Assembly: GCF_900660545.1 (NCBI RefSeq)
Contig: NZ_LR214986.1
Location: 310,001-374,000 of the forward strand
Reading direction: 5' to 3'
Origin: Mycoplasmopsis cynos
GTDB lineage: Bacteria; Bacillota_I; Bacilli_A; Mycoplasmatales; Metamycoplasmataceae
Length of the DNA: 64,000 nt
The translations under genes and the position numbers were made by a program. Position 1 is the stretch's first letter. Every line of letters starts with the position of its first letter. Positions 11,791 to 20,379 of the stretch are shown here, in pieces. A model generated the notes under the pieces. The model was not told the DNA's origin. It saw only the letters and a list, made by a program, of their open reading frames with translations, and ran no database searches.

Positions 11791-12512
11791 ATTATCCCCT
11801 TCGATTGATAAATTAAGTCAATTATTAATTTATTTGGAATGGCAGAACGATCATTATAATTGCCTAAGTTTATCATTTTTATATTTGACTTTTCTTTTGT
11901 AGTTTTTGTATCAAAATAATAATTAGAAGCAAATGTTGTTGCTTTTTTTGGAAAATTTTTATCATAAGCAAAATAATGTAATTTATTATTTATTGTTTCA
12001 AAATTACAAAAACTATTTATATATTTAAAAATTCTGCTGCCTTGTGGATTTTCGATAAAAAATATTTTAGGTTTTAATAATTGTAATATTAATATTGTTG
12101 CTAGTGTTGTACTTTGTGCTTCTAAAATTGAACTCTGTTCTTTAAAAAAATCTCTTTTTGCATATCATTGTGCGTATTCATTATATGCTATAAAATGACT
12201 ATAATTTTTAAGTTCTAAATTACCATTTTCTAAAATATTTTTAAGTGCTTTACCAGGATTAGCAGTGGTTCAAGCTCTGCAAGGCGGTGATGCAAACACT
12301 ATATCAGGCGCACCTACTTTTTTAATTAATTTATTTATATCTTGTACTAATGTTTTATTATTTAATGATAAATCGATTTTGATATAGTTGTTTTCGTTTT
12401 CTTTATCATTTATACCAAAACTATAAACAACAACATCATTATCATTTTGTAACGCTTTATAAATTGACCTGTTCGCATCATCAAATAAAGCTCAGACTAT
12501 TAACTTATTCAT
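11772..12512 (-). CDS. Phage-type DNA cytosine methyltransferase
   Basis: The 246-aa protein has the catalytic signature FASPPCRAWTTANPGK (residues about 85-100). This matches motif IV (Pro-Cys) of C5-cytosine methyltransferases in the variant SPPC form used by many phage enzymes. A second motif, FFIENPQGSRIF (about residue 160), corresponds to the ENV/ENP motif VI. The N-terminus LIVWALFDDANRSIYKAL sits where the SAM-binding motif I is expected but lacks the usual FxGxG, so cofactor binding is not certain. It transfers methyl groups to phage DNA, probably to evade host restriction. Several TGA codons encode Trp. ATG at 12512 overlaps the preceding gene. Confidence 0.75.
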
Positions 12513-12786
12513 TTTCTTTATTTTTTGGTTTTTCAACAAAATAATATCACAATTGATTAGTACCTAAATCTTTATCAAAATCATCATAATTAATATGTTT
12601 AGCCATTTTATGTAATAAATAATCATATTTACCAAATATTTTTTTATATTTATTTACTTTATCTTTTTTTATGTCATATGCTTTTTTTAATAACTTGCAT
12701 TCATTATGCAATTTAATAATTGTATCAATTAAATCATCTTTTAATTTTGTTTTTAATATATCTTTTAATGTTTTTGCTTTTTTCAT
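12505..12786 (-). CDS. Unknown 93-aa basic phage protein
   Basis: ATG at 12786 lies behind an aaaggag site. The protein is very Lys-rich and helical (LKDILKTKLKDDLIDTIIKL), and its C-terminal part contains the only Trp, encoded by TGA. The stop overlaps the methyltransferase start by 8 bases, and the gene begins 12 bases after the integrase stop, so it sits inside the leftward operon. The composition suggests nucleic-acid contact, but no domain is recognised. Confidence 0.6.
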
Positions 12787-12798
12787 TTTATACTCCTT

Positions 12799-13767
12799 TT
12801 AAACAATAAATTTTGCTAATTTACTTGCAAATTCTTTAATTGTCTTTTTATCATTATCGATTTGTAATTGTAATTTATGTATTGTTTTTTCTAATTCAAT
12901 AACGTATTCTTTTGATGCTTTTTTTGCTTTATTTTCTAATGAGCTTTTTGCTAAGTACGCATTATTTTCTCTTATTTTTTCTTTCGAAGAGCGATAATAT
13001 GTATTTATTAAAACTTGGTCGGATACGTGTCCTGTTTTAAGCATTATATTAAATGTGCTTTCACCATTATTTAATCATTTAGTAATTCAATAAGTTCTAA
13101 AGCTATGTGATGTTATTTTTTCATTTACACTTATATTTAAGAATTTATTTACTCTTTTTGATGCTTCATTTATTCAGTTTGAATATTTTTTATAAGTTAA
13201 GTTAAAAGTATTCTTTTTGCTTCATTGCTCGTATTCATTTTGGATATGTTTAGGTATTATAAATTGACGTTCTTTATTATTTTTTGATGCTTCTTCAAAA
13301 ACTTCATAATAACCTCACAACTCATTAAATTTAAATTTATTTTCTTTTAAAATTTTTATTGCTTCATTAAATCTAGGCAAGTTTTCATACAAAAACTCAG
13401 TCATTAAATAAATCTCAAAATCATTTGATTTTTTTGCTTCTTCTCTTAGTAAAATCATTTGCTTATCAGATAACGGCTCTTTAAGTGGCGTTGTTTGACC
13501 TTTAATTTTTAGAGGTTCAATCTCATAAACATATTTATTCATTCTTTTGTTATAAGCGCTCAAAAATGATTTTATGACGCTTAAATGATTTATTTTTGTT
13601 GTTTTTTTAGTTTCAGAATTATTAATTACTTCAAATACTTCTTCACTGTTTTTAAAATTTTTTGTTATTATTTTTTTTAAAATAACAGTATGTATTGTTT
13701 TAGTTGTTTTCTTTCAAGTTTTAGATTTTTGTTCTAAATAAATATCTAAAAATTCTAATAAAGTCAT
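12799..13767 (-). CDS. Phage integrase (tyrosine recombinase)
   Basis: The 322-aa protein carries the tyrosine recombinase active site: Arg132 in NLPRFNEA, His221 and Arg224 in SHSFRTYW, His247 in TGHVSDQ, and the nucleophile Tyr257 or Tyr258 in NTYYR. The N-terminal 110 residues would be the core-binding domain, and the C-terminus ends in a coiled coil. It catalyses integration and excision at att sites. Five or more TGA codons encode Trp. ATG at 13767 has no Shine-Dalgarno, and a possible -10 (TACAAT on the minus strand, 13786-13791) lies only some 20 bases upstream, so the transcript may be nearly leaderless. It is the first gene of the leftward operon. Confidence 0.9.
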
Positions 13768-13785
13768 AATTTATTTTTAGTAATC

Positions 13786-13791
13786 ATTGTA
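13786..13791 (-). promoter_or_regulatory. Candidate -10 box for the integrase operon
   Basis: On the minus strand the sequence TACAAT lies 19-24 bases before the integrase ATG, within a long run of A and T. No convincing -35 at the right spacing is seen. Assignment is by position and similarity only. Confidence 0.35.
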
Positions 13792-13847
13792 AAAACTTTT
13801 TTTATTTTTTTATTGTCCTAATTAATATTTAATATAAAATATTTATT

Positions 13848-13895
13848 AGGTAGTAACAGGTCTCACAATGGTTACTACCTTTCTTTTATTTTTTT
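13848..13895 (+). terminator. Hairpin with T-rich tail upstream of integrase
   Basis: Arms aggtagtaac (13848-13857) and gttactacct (13871-13880) enclose a 13-base loop that contains GGTCTCAC, followed on the plus strand by ttcttttatttttttt. It resembles an intrinsic terminator of a rightward transcript, yet no rightward gene precedes it; upstream is the start of the leftward integrase. It may end a short antisense RNA or act as a DNA site. Confidence 0.5.
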
Positions 13896-13917
13896 TAATT
13901 ATGTAATTAATGAAAAA

Positions 13918-14020
13918 GCATATAGAAGTTTAAACTCCTATATGCAATTATTATTTTAAGAATATTATAATAACGCATTAACAAGGGTCTCACTTCTCAT
14001 TAATCACGATAATATTATAA
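13918..14020. repeat. Inverted and direct repeat cluster beside integrase
   Basis: Bases 13918-13945 form a 28-base near-palindrome (gcatatag ... ctatatgc, one mismatched pair). The 10-base word aatattataa occurs at 13961-13970 and 14011-14020, exactly 50 bases apart, and GGTCTCAC recurs at 13986-13993, as in the loop of the hairpin at 13848. CATTAA recurs several times here. Such clustering beside an integrase suggests an attachment, replication or regulatory region of the phage, but no att core can be defined without the left end. Confidence 0.45.
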
Positions 14021-14087
14021 CATTAAATTCAGGAAGTCAATGAAAATTTTTAAAAATAAGGAAAAATGATTTTGTTTGCATTTATCA

Positions 14088-14112
14088 GGTTACTTTTTGC
14101 GACATAGTAACC
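14088..14112. repeat. Inverted repeat ggttact/agtaacc
   Basis: Seven-base arms at 14088-14094 and 14106-14112 surround tttttgcgaca-like sequence. The arm word is related to the arms of the hairpin at 13848-13880 (GTTACT / AGTAAC), so a shared binding protein or recombinase is possible. Support is limited to this similarity. Confidence 0.35.
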
Positions 14113-14193
14113 GATAGAATTATAAAATTTTAATTAATCTATTTTTTTAATATTTTTATAATCTTGTTTATGCATAATATAAAATATCTATAA

Positions 14194-14443
14194 TACATAT
14201 ATATTATATATATATAATATATATGTAATTAATATATAATAAATAAAAATATTTGTTAAAATATATTTTTATTTATTATATTATAAGTATACTTATAATA
14301 TATATTATTAATACTTATTAATAACTTATTAAATATATTACTAATACATAAATAAAATAAAAACATTAAGTCTTTTATTTTATTTATGTATATTAAGTAT
14401 AATAATATTACTTATAAAGGATAAGTTATTAATGAGTATTAAT
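14194..14443. repeat. Cluster of nested AT-only palindromes and hairpins
   Basis: Almost every base of this 250-bp, nearly pure A+T tract lies in an inverted repeat. I see a 34-bp perfect palindrome at 14194-14227; a 19-bp stem with 10-base loop at 14234-14281; a 26-bp perfect palindrome at 14277-14302; a 19-bp stem with loop acattaagtc at 14344-14391; and outer arms of 21 bases at 14309-14329 and 14421-14441 that match at all positions but one, where a G-U pair would keep the RNA stem. There is no gene here. Possible roles are a replication origin, a phage end or attachment zone, or a cruciform-prone recombination site. Confidence 0.75.
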
Positions 14444-14479
14444 TTTTACTTTTAAAATTTATTTTGAAGTTCTAAATAA

Positions 14480-14488
14480 TGTTATAAT
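14480..14488 (+). promoter_or_regulatory. Extended -10 promoter for the methyltransferase leader
   Basis: TGTTATAAT at 14480-14488 is a perfect extended -10 (TGnTATAAT). A start about seven bases downstream would place the whole 14519-14676 hairpin and the hairpin at 14780 in a 5' leader of some 325 bases before the methyltransferase gene at 14820. The link to that gene is inferred from direction and lack of another gene. Confidence 0.5.
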
Positions 14489-14518
14489 TTATTTGTTAGA
14501 TAACGGGGATTTATTTTT

Positions 14519-14676
14519 ACTTATTAACAATAATCAATAGTAACAAATAAACATAAACAATAACCTTATTATTTTTTAGGGGACTTCGCAAGTGCTTGCG
14601 ACAACTTGCTTCAGCCCCTCAGATGATAAAGGTATATTGTAGAATATGTTATTTTTTACAGTTATTGTTAATAAGT
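14519..14676. repeat. 158-bp long imperfect hairpin element with GC-rich tip
   Basis: Outer 15-base arms (14519-14533 and 14662-14676) are perfectly complementary. Inside, acaatanaccttat-type sequence pairs with ataaaggtatattgt, and the tip carries agggg (14578-14582) pairing with cccct (14615-14619), enclosing cgcaag/cttgcg. The tip is far richer in G and C than its surroundings. The element could be a structured RNA leader, a miniature inverted-repeat transposable element, or a DNA hairpin used in replication. No target-site duplication is seen at its edges. Confidence 0.6.
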
Positions 14677-14692
14677 TCTCTCTTATTATTAA

Positions 14693-14723
<31 letters not shown>

Positions 14724-14779
14724 CATAAATTAAAGTTAATTAGCCTATTACCTAGTTTTGAAAAAAATAGTCAAATGAA

Positions 14780-14820
14780 ATTCTTAAAGAAATTTAAGAA
14801 TATTTTTTAATATTTTTTTA
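14780..14820 (+). terminator. Attenuator-like hairpin just before the methyltransferase start
   Basis: A 9-bp perfect stem with a GAAA tetraloop (attcttaaa at 14780-14788, tttaagaat at 14793-14801) is followed by attttttaatattttttt and then directly by the ATG at 14820. This is the form of an intrinsic terminator placed in the leader, which would hold expression of the downstream genes low unless read through. No Shine-Dalgarno lies between it and the ATG. Confidence 0.55.
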
Positions 14821-16049
14821 TGAAAAAGACTATCAGAATTTTGGAAACATTTTCAGGTATAGGTGCTCAAAATAAAGCAATAACAAATATAAACTTAGAA
14901 AGAGGTGAAAAGGTTTTTGATATAGTAGCAACAACTGATTGAGACGCAAGAGCAAATATATCGTATGCAGCAATGCATCATGATTTAAAAATAAATTATA
15001 AGAAAATTTTAAAGCAACATAATTTAACAGATGTATATCGCATAAATAATTTTCTAAGTAATTTTAGCATTTCATTAAATTCTAAAAAAGAATCTAAAAT
15101 TTTATTGAAAGATTTATTGTTTAAAGAATATTTGTCTGCTTCAATTCTTTTAAGCAATAATCAAGTAGATATTACAAAATTAGATCCAGAAATATTAAAT
15201 AAAAATGATATTGATTTAGTTACTTATTCTTTTCCTTGTCAAGGGCTCTCAGTTGCTAATATGGGTAGAGCAAAAGGAATAAACAATCAAGAATCAACTT
15301 CTAATTTAGTTTGACAAATATATAGAATTTTATCTGAATCCAAAAAGAAACCTAAGTATTTAATGATGGAAAACGTACAAAATTTATTATCGAAAAAGTT
15401 TATGCCAGAATACAAAAAGTGAAAATTATCACTTAAAGAATTAGGATATAAAACATTTACAGTAGTAATTGATGGATTAGATGTAGGTTCTATTCAAAAA
15501 AGGAAACGTGTATTTGCCTTAAGTGTTTTAAAAGATGTTTATACACCTTTTAAAAATGATAAAGAGTTTAATGAGTATATTTATTTTAAAAATAAATCAA
15601 AAAAGCTAACCTTAGAACAAAGAAAAACATATTTTAAAAGGATATTTAATTTTAATACATCTTTAAAAGAAAATATTAAAGCATTAATTAATGATACGCC
15701 TTCAAGAAGAAGAATGATTAATACTCAAAAGCACATAAATAAATCAAAAGATTACATTATTAATACATTAACAACAAAACAAGATAGAATTCCATGCGTC
15801 GGTATTATTGAACATAAAAATAATATAAAAGGAAAACTAAATTATAGATTTATTACGCCAAAAGAAGCATATATGTTAATGGGATTTAGTGAAAAAGATT
15901 TTGATAAAATTAAACCTTTTTATGAAAAAAATATTTTAACAAGAGAAGCATTATACAAACAAGCTGGTAATTCAATAGTCGTACAAGCTATTACATCTAT
16001 TTTTAACGTTGTAGAAGATATTGAAAATATGGAGAAAAATAATGGATAA
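14820..16049 (+). CDS. DNA (cytosine-5) methyltransferase
   Basis: The 409-aa protein has the C5-methyltransferase motifs in order: motif I LETFSGIGAQ near the N-terminus (SAM binding), motif IV SFPCQGLS with catalytic Cys140, motif VI MENVQN, motif VIII QKRKRVF, a target-recognition region, motif IX TPSRRRM and motif X QAGNSIVV. Between motifs I and IV there is a larger insert than usual (about residues 45-125). Four TGA codons encode Trp. It methylates cytosine in a short unknown DNA site. It overlaps the large downstream gene by 8 bases (16042-16049), so the two are very likely made together as a modification and effector pair. No ribosome binding site is seen before the ATG. Confidence 0.93.
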
Positions 16050-18951
16050 AAGTAAATGAGAGAAATTTTTTAAAGATAATGGTTATGAAGTATGAAATAT
16101 AGGCACCAATGTATCAACATATATTGATAATACGGTAATTGAGTGAATTAAATTTATTGATAAAAATAATTCAAAAATAAATGAATATAAAAATGATAGT
16201 AATGAAATTATTAATTACTATTTTAGTGAAGCGAGCGCTATTGCTTTTTATTGCAATTACAAAGAAAAAAATTCTAATTCGACTAATAAACAACTCATGA
16301 ATGTTTTAACAAGCGTAAACATTATTGAAAATAAGAATAATTTTAAGCAAGTTAATCCAGAGTTGATAGATTTTTATCAAAAACAAGTGAACCAAATTCA
16401 AAAATTGTCTAATAAAGAAATAATATATAGTTTTATAAGAAGTGAATTAGCTAATTTATTAAAAGAATATATTATTAATCCTTTAAAAAATAATGAATCA
16501 TATAACTTTGATGAATTTGGTTGTGTAAATAAAAATAGCCAAAAAACTAAATTTTGATTCAATGTATTATTAACTATGGATTCTAATTACTTTGAAAGTA
16601 GTTTTGCTAAAAATTGAGATATTGAATTCGATAACACATATTATAAGGAATTTGTTTCAAACTTACTGGGCAGCCATTTAGTTAGTGAGAATAGTTCATA
16701 TGATCATGTTATGGGTATTTTTAGTGATATCATTTCAAAAATAGATAATATAACAAATATTAAGAATGTTTCATGAGAATTTATTGACATAAAGAATTCA
16801 CTAACAAATGATATAAGTAATATGAATGATAAAGATGAAACAAAAGAAAAAAATCCTTTATTAGATAAACTTAATAATTTAACAACTAATATGGATATTA
16901 TTTCAGAAGTAGTTTCATTTAAAGAATTTGTTGAATGTTGAGATCATTTAAAATATAAAATACCAATTTTTCAAAGAATTTATTCATGAGATGAGCAAAT
17001 GATAAAAGGGTTATTTAATAACATCTTTGAAGGTTCTAAAAATAACAAAAATTCATTTTCATTTTTAAATAGTATTATTTTAATGAATGTTAATAATCGA
17101 TACAACATAGTTGATGGACAACAAAGAATTATTTCATTACTTATTATTTATCTTGCTATTTTTAGAAAAGCAAAATATATGGGTGATGAAAAAACCTTAA
17201 ATATATTAAAAAGTTTAGGTTCATTTGGAGCAGATAAACGAAATATTTTATATAATCTTAGTGATAAATTTGATGAAAACTATGATTATTATGATCAATT
17301 ACGAGAGTTATATTATTTAGATGATGAAACAAAAATTGACAAGAAAATTAGAATATATAGAAATTATAATGAGATAGTTAGAGAAATTGAAGAAAAAATA
17401 TCATATGATAATATAAAAGACTTTACCAAATATTTTATTAATAATGTTAAATTTAATATTAATCTTATTAAAGATGATAGTGAAAATGCTTTAAATAAAA
17501 TATTTCAAAATATGAATCAATACAGTAAAAGACTCGGGGCTTTAGATTTATTAAGGAATTTAGTTTTTGAAAAAACAAATGGCAATAATAATTTTATTAA
17601 GCTATTTAATAATAGTATTAACATATTTTTTAGAAAAAACCATAAACTGGATGCTGATGAAAATATCAAAGAAATTCTAGTTTTTTTGGACTCATGATTG
17701 GCAAAATCGAATAAAATAAATAAAATAGATGATATCAATGATTGTTTTTATGATAATACAACAAGAGCATTTGAAAAATTTAAAATATTGATTGATGAAT
17801 TTGAAACATCAAACAATCTTATTTTAGATATTTGAAAAGAAATCATAATATATGAATATGCCAAAACAGGTTCTTTAATAGTGATAAATAAATTAATAAG
17901 TAATAATGCAACTTTTTTTAAAAATGATGCTGTATTATTAAAAGAAAGTGTTAATGAATTTTCAAGAAAGTTAGAATATATCAAGTTTATAAATTTCCAA
18001 ATTCATCATTTGACCACAGGAAACTCAAAATCAATTTATACACCCTTAATTTGAACATTAATACAAAAAATGCAAATTTTTGATAATATAACAAACAATA
18101 AAGAAAAATTATTGATTTTTAGTAAAATCTTACATAAGATTGAAAAATTTGGTGCTTTATGAGAAATTAGTTTTGAAGGTCAATCATTTAGCAAGCAAAT
18201 TTTGTCAATAACAAGAGATACATTATATAAAAATGATAATATAGATGAAACAATTGCAAATGTTATTTATAATAAACTTTATGAAATTCTACCAGTATCT
18301 TTTAGAAAATTGGACAAAAATACTAAAATTAATAAGTATCTAGAAGAATTGAAAAATTTATATGACTATGAAATAACTGATAGTGATGATAAATTTAAAT
18401 CACCACATAATAGAATTTATAAAATTATCATTGGTAGAGTATTTAATGGATTCAACAATAAAAAACAACCATTTTGGTATGAAGAATATAGTAGTAATGA
18501 AGAGAGAGAAAAATCTATTGATTTTATAAATTATTCATATGAACATTTTCTTCCTCAAAGACCGAATGATGATATTAAAAAGTGTTTAAATGAAAATGAT
18601 ATTGATATATCAACTAAATATGCATCTCTTGTTTTTAAAATAGGAAATGGTGTTCTTTTAGATAAAGAAGATAATGCTAAAATGAGTAATAAGTCAAAGA
18701 AGAATTATGTATTATATGGTATTAGAAATATAACAACCCAGAAAGCTCAAATACCCGGTTTAAAATCCTTAGATAGTGAGAATGATATTTTTATTAGTCC
18801 ATTACCATTTGCTTCTGATGAAGAAAAATTAAATTTTACACTAGATAAGTTTTTAAAGATACAAGATTCTATCAATAAAAGATCAAAAGAAATTATTAAT
18901 GCATATCTTTACATTTTATTTGGTGATGAAATAGATAATAAAGAGAACTAA
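16042..18951 (+). CDS. DUF262/DUF1524 (GmrSD/SspE-like) restriction-type protein with novel N-terminal region
   Basis: One 969-aa frame, reading through many TGA (Trp) codons. Residues 305-315 (KIPIFQRIYSWDEQ) and 358-362 (DGQQR) are hallmarks of the DUF262/GmrS ParB-like nucleotidase domain. Residues 831-838 (YSYEHFLPQ, His835) followed by the GNGVLLDKEDN stretch (868-878) match the DUF1524/GmrD HNH nuclease fold. GmrSD and SspE enzymes use NTP-driven sensing of modified or unmodified DNA to nick or cut phage DNA. The first 300 residues match nothing I know. The 8-base overlap with the C5 methyltransferase suggests the methyl mark tells self from non-self for this nuclease. Confidence 0.85.
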
Positions 18952-19091
18952 GATTTTAAGATTTTTTAACAAAATTAGTTTTATTAATTTTTTAAAAAGT
19001 AATAGCCAAGAATCTAATTTATTATATATTAGTAAGTATTAAAATATCTATTTTTCAAAAGCAAAAAAATAAGTTATTATAAATTATAAAG

Positions 19092-19120
19092 TTACATATT
19101 ATAAATAAAAAATGTATAAT
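19092..19120 (+). promoter_or_regulatory. rbfA promoter giving a leaderless transcript
   Basis: TATAAT at 19115-19120, preceded at 17-base spacing by TTACAT (19092-19097, -35-like). Transcription would start about seven bases later, at or next to the ATG at 19127. Confidence 0.6.
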
Positions 19121-19126
19121 ATTGTT

Positions 19127-19465
19127 ATGAATCAAATTTCATTAAGAAAAAAAGAAAATCAAGTCCAACATTTGGTTGCTAGCATTTTAATGCATGATAT
19201 CACAAATGTTAATATTCAAGAACCTGTTGTGATGGATGTAAAACTTTCATCAGATTTAAGTTATTTGAAAGTTTTTGTGACATTGAGTGGAAATGAACAG
19301 AAAGGAATTATTGCTTTGAATAATTCTGCTTTGTATGTAAGAAAGATACTTGCAAAATCACTTGATTGGAGAAAAGTTCCAGAGGTAAAATTTTATTTAG
19401 ATGAAGTTACCGAAAATGGTTCTCGTATTGATCAAATTCTTAGAGAGATTCAAAATCAAAAATAA
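19127..19465 (+). CDS. rbfA: Ribosome-binding factor A
   Basis: The 112-aa protein shows the RbfA pattern: an N-terminal basic helix (LRKKENQVQHLVASILMHDI), central beta strands, and the conserved end around WRKVPEVKFYLDEVTENGSR followed by a final helix. RbfA binds the 30S subunit and helps 16S rRNA maturation. An ATG at 19112 is in frame but lies in the promoter, so ATG 19127 is chosen. It stands alone here, between the methyltransferase/GmrSD island and a terminator; in many bacteria it follows infB, so the accessory island may have been inserted upstream of it. One TGG codon is used for Trp. Confidence 0.9.
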   Translation: MNQISLRKKENQVQHLVASILMHDITNVNIQEPVVMDVKLSSDLSYLKVFVTLSGNEQKGIIALNNSALYVRKILAKSLDWRKVPEVKFYLDEVTENGSRIDQILREIQNQK

Positions 19466-19499
19466 TGATATTCATTTTTGTTTGATATGTTTGCTATAC

Positions 19500-19534
19500 A
19501 AAAACAAGAAATACAATGTTTCTTGTTTTTTAAT
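19500..19534 (+). terminator. rbfA terminator
   Basis: Perfect 12-bp stem (aaaaacaagaaa at 19500-19511, tttcttgttttt at 19519-19530) with a 7-base loop and T-rich end, 34 bases behind the rbfA stop. Confidence 0.85.
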
Positions 19535-19941
19535 GTTTTTTATTTAATGATATTGTCCTTAAAAGTTTATTTATGATTTTTGATATTCTTCAAAAATTAA
19601 ATTTATATGTATTGTAATGGTGAGCATTTGTAATTTCTTATCATTCTAAAAATTTCCAAAATGATTTTTGTATTTTTTTTTTTTTTTTTTGTTAAAAGTA
19701 TAGTGATTATTAATGATAAAAATTTTGCTATAAAACATTAACTAATAGTTTAATTTTGTAAACGACTAAAATAAAAATTTTTAAAAATAATATAGATGAC
19801 TAAAAAATAAAAAAACTTTTAGGCTTATTTTTTAATGCTATTTAAATTAAAAATAGCAAAAAATATATTTTAAAAAAATATCTTACACATTTAAAAAAGT
19901 ATTAAAATTATATATAGCAAATTGTATGAGGAGATCTGGTT
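19535..19941. other. Gene-free stretch before the ATP synthase operon
   Basis: No convincing gene lies here. It holds an 18-T run (19673-19690), a TATAGT box 8 bases behind it, and a good ribosome binding site for the next gene (gaggag, 19928-19933). The rest is A+T-rich with short inverted repeats such as tttttaatgctatttaaattaaaaatagca near 19830-19857. Confidence 0.5.
19673..19690. repeat. 18-T homopolymer upstream of the ATP synthase operon
   Basis: Eighteen T in a row are followed by gttaaaag and TATAGT (19699-19704). The layout resembles the T-run plus -10 arrangement before both surface-protein genes at 40.1 and 42.9 kb. Whether this drives the ATP synthase operon or is a remnant of a lost surface gene is not clear. 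Confidence 0.7.
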
Positions 19942-20379
19942 ATGACTAGATGAATGAAATCATTCGAAATCAGCTTTTGGTTTTTATTTAGCATAATAGG
20001 GATAATTTTTGCTTTTTTATGTATTATAAACTCTAATCTCATTTTAGGATTTGCAATCGGCTCACTAACATCATACTTTTTATTTAAAATTACCATATTA
20101 AGTTATTTTAAATTCCTAAATCGCAAAAAACTTTTTTTGTTGCTAGTTATGTTTAAAATGCTTATTTTTTTTATTTTAATATTTTGTTTATTCTTGGTAG
20201 TGCGCCAAATAAATTTAAAGCATTTATCTAATCCAAATTATTCTTGAGTTTTTGGAAAAATAAATGTTATAGTTCTATCATTATCTTTATCATTAAGTCA
20301 GTTTGCATTGTTGATTCAGATAATGGTGGAAAAAGTTATAAATAAATATTATAGGAGGGCTTATGAAGGAAGGAACTAA
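19942..20379 (+). CDS. atpI: ATP synthase subunit I-like membrane protein
   Basis: This 145-aa protein has four hydrophobic helices (around residues 10-30, 32-50, 62-85 and 110-130) and precedes atpB, the usual place of atpI, whose product assists c-ring assembly. It starts with ATG at 19942 behind gaggag; the first residues MTRWMKSFEIS include Trp from TGA. The end overlaps atpB by 17 bases, so translation is coupled. AtpI is poorly conserved, so the name rests on position and topology. Confidence 0.7.

Noticed and set aside
13848-14020. Possible CRISPR remnant because of repeated GGTCTCAC boxes
   Set aside because: Only two short copies with different flanks, no regular repeat-spacer pattern and no cas genes in the window.
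16042-18951. The large gene could be seen as several broken fragments with TGA stops
   Set aside because: TGA is tryptophan throughout this genome, all pieces share one frame, and the DUF262 and DUF1524 motifs fall in order; the gene is intact.
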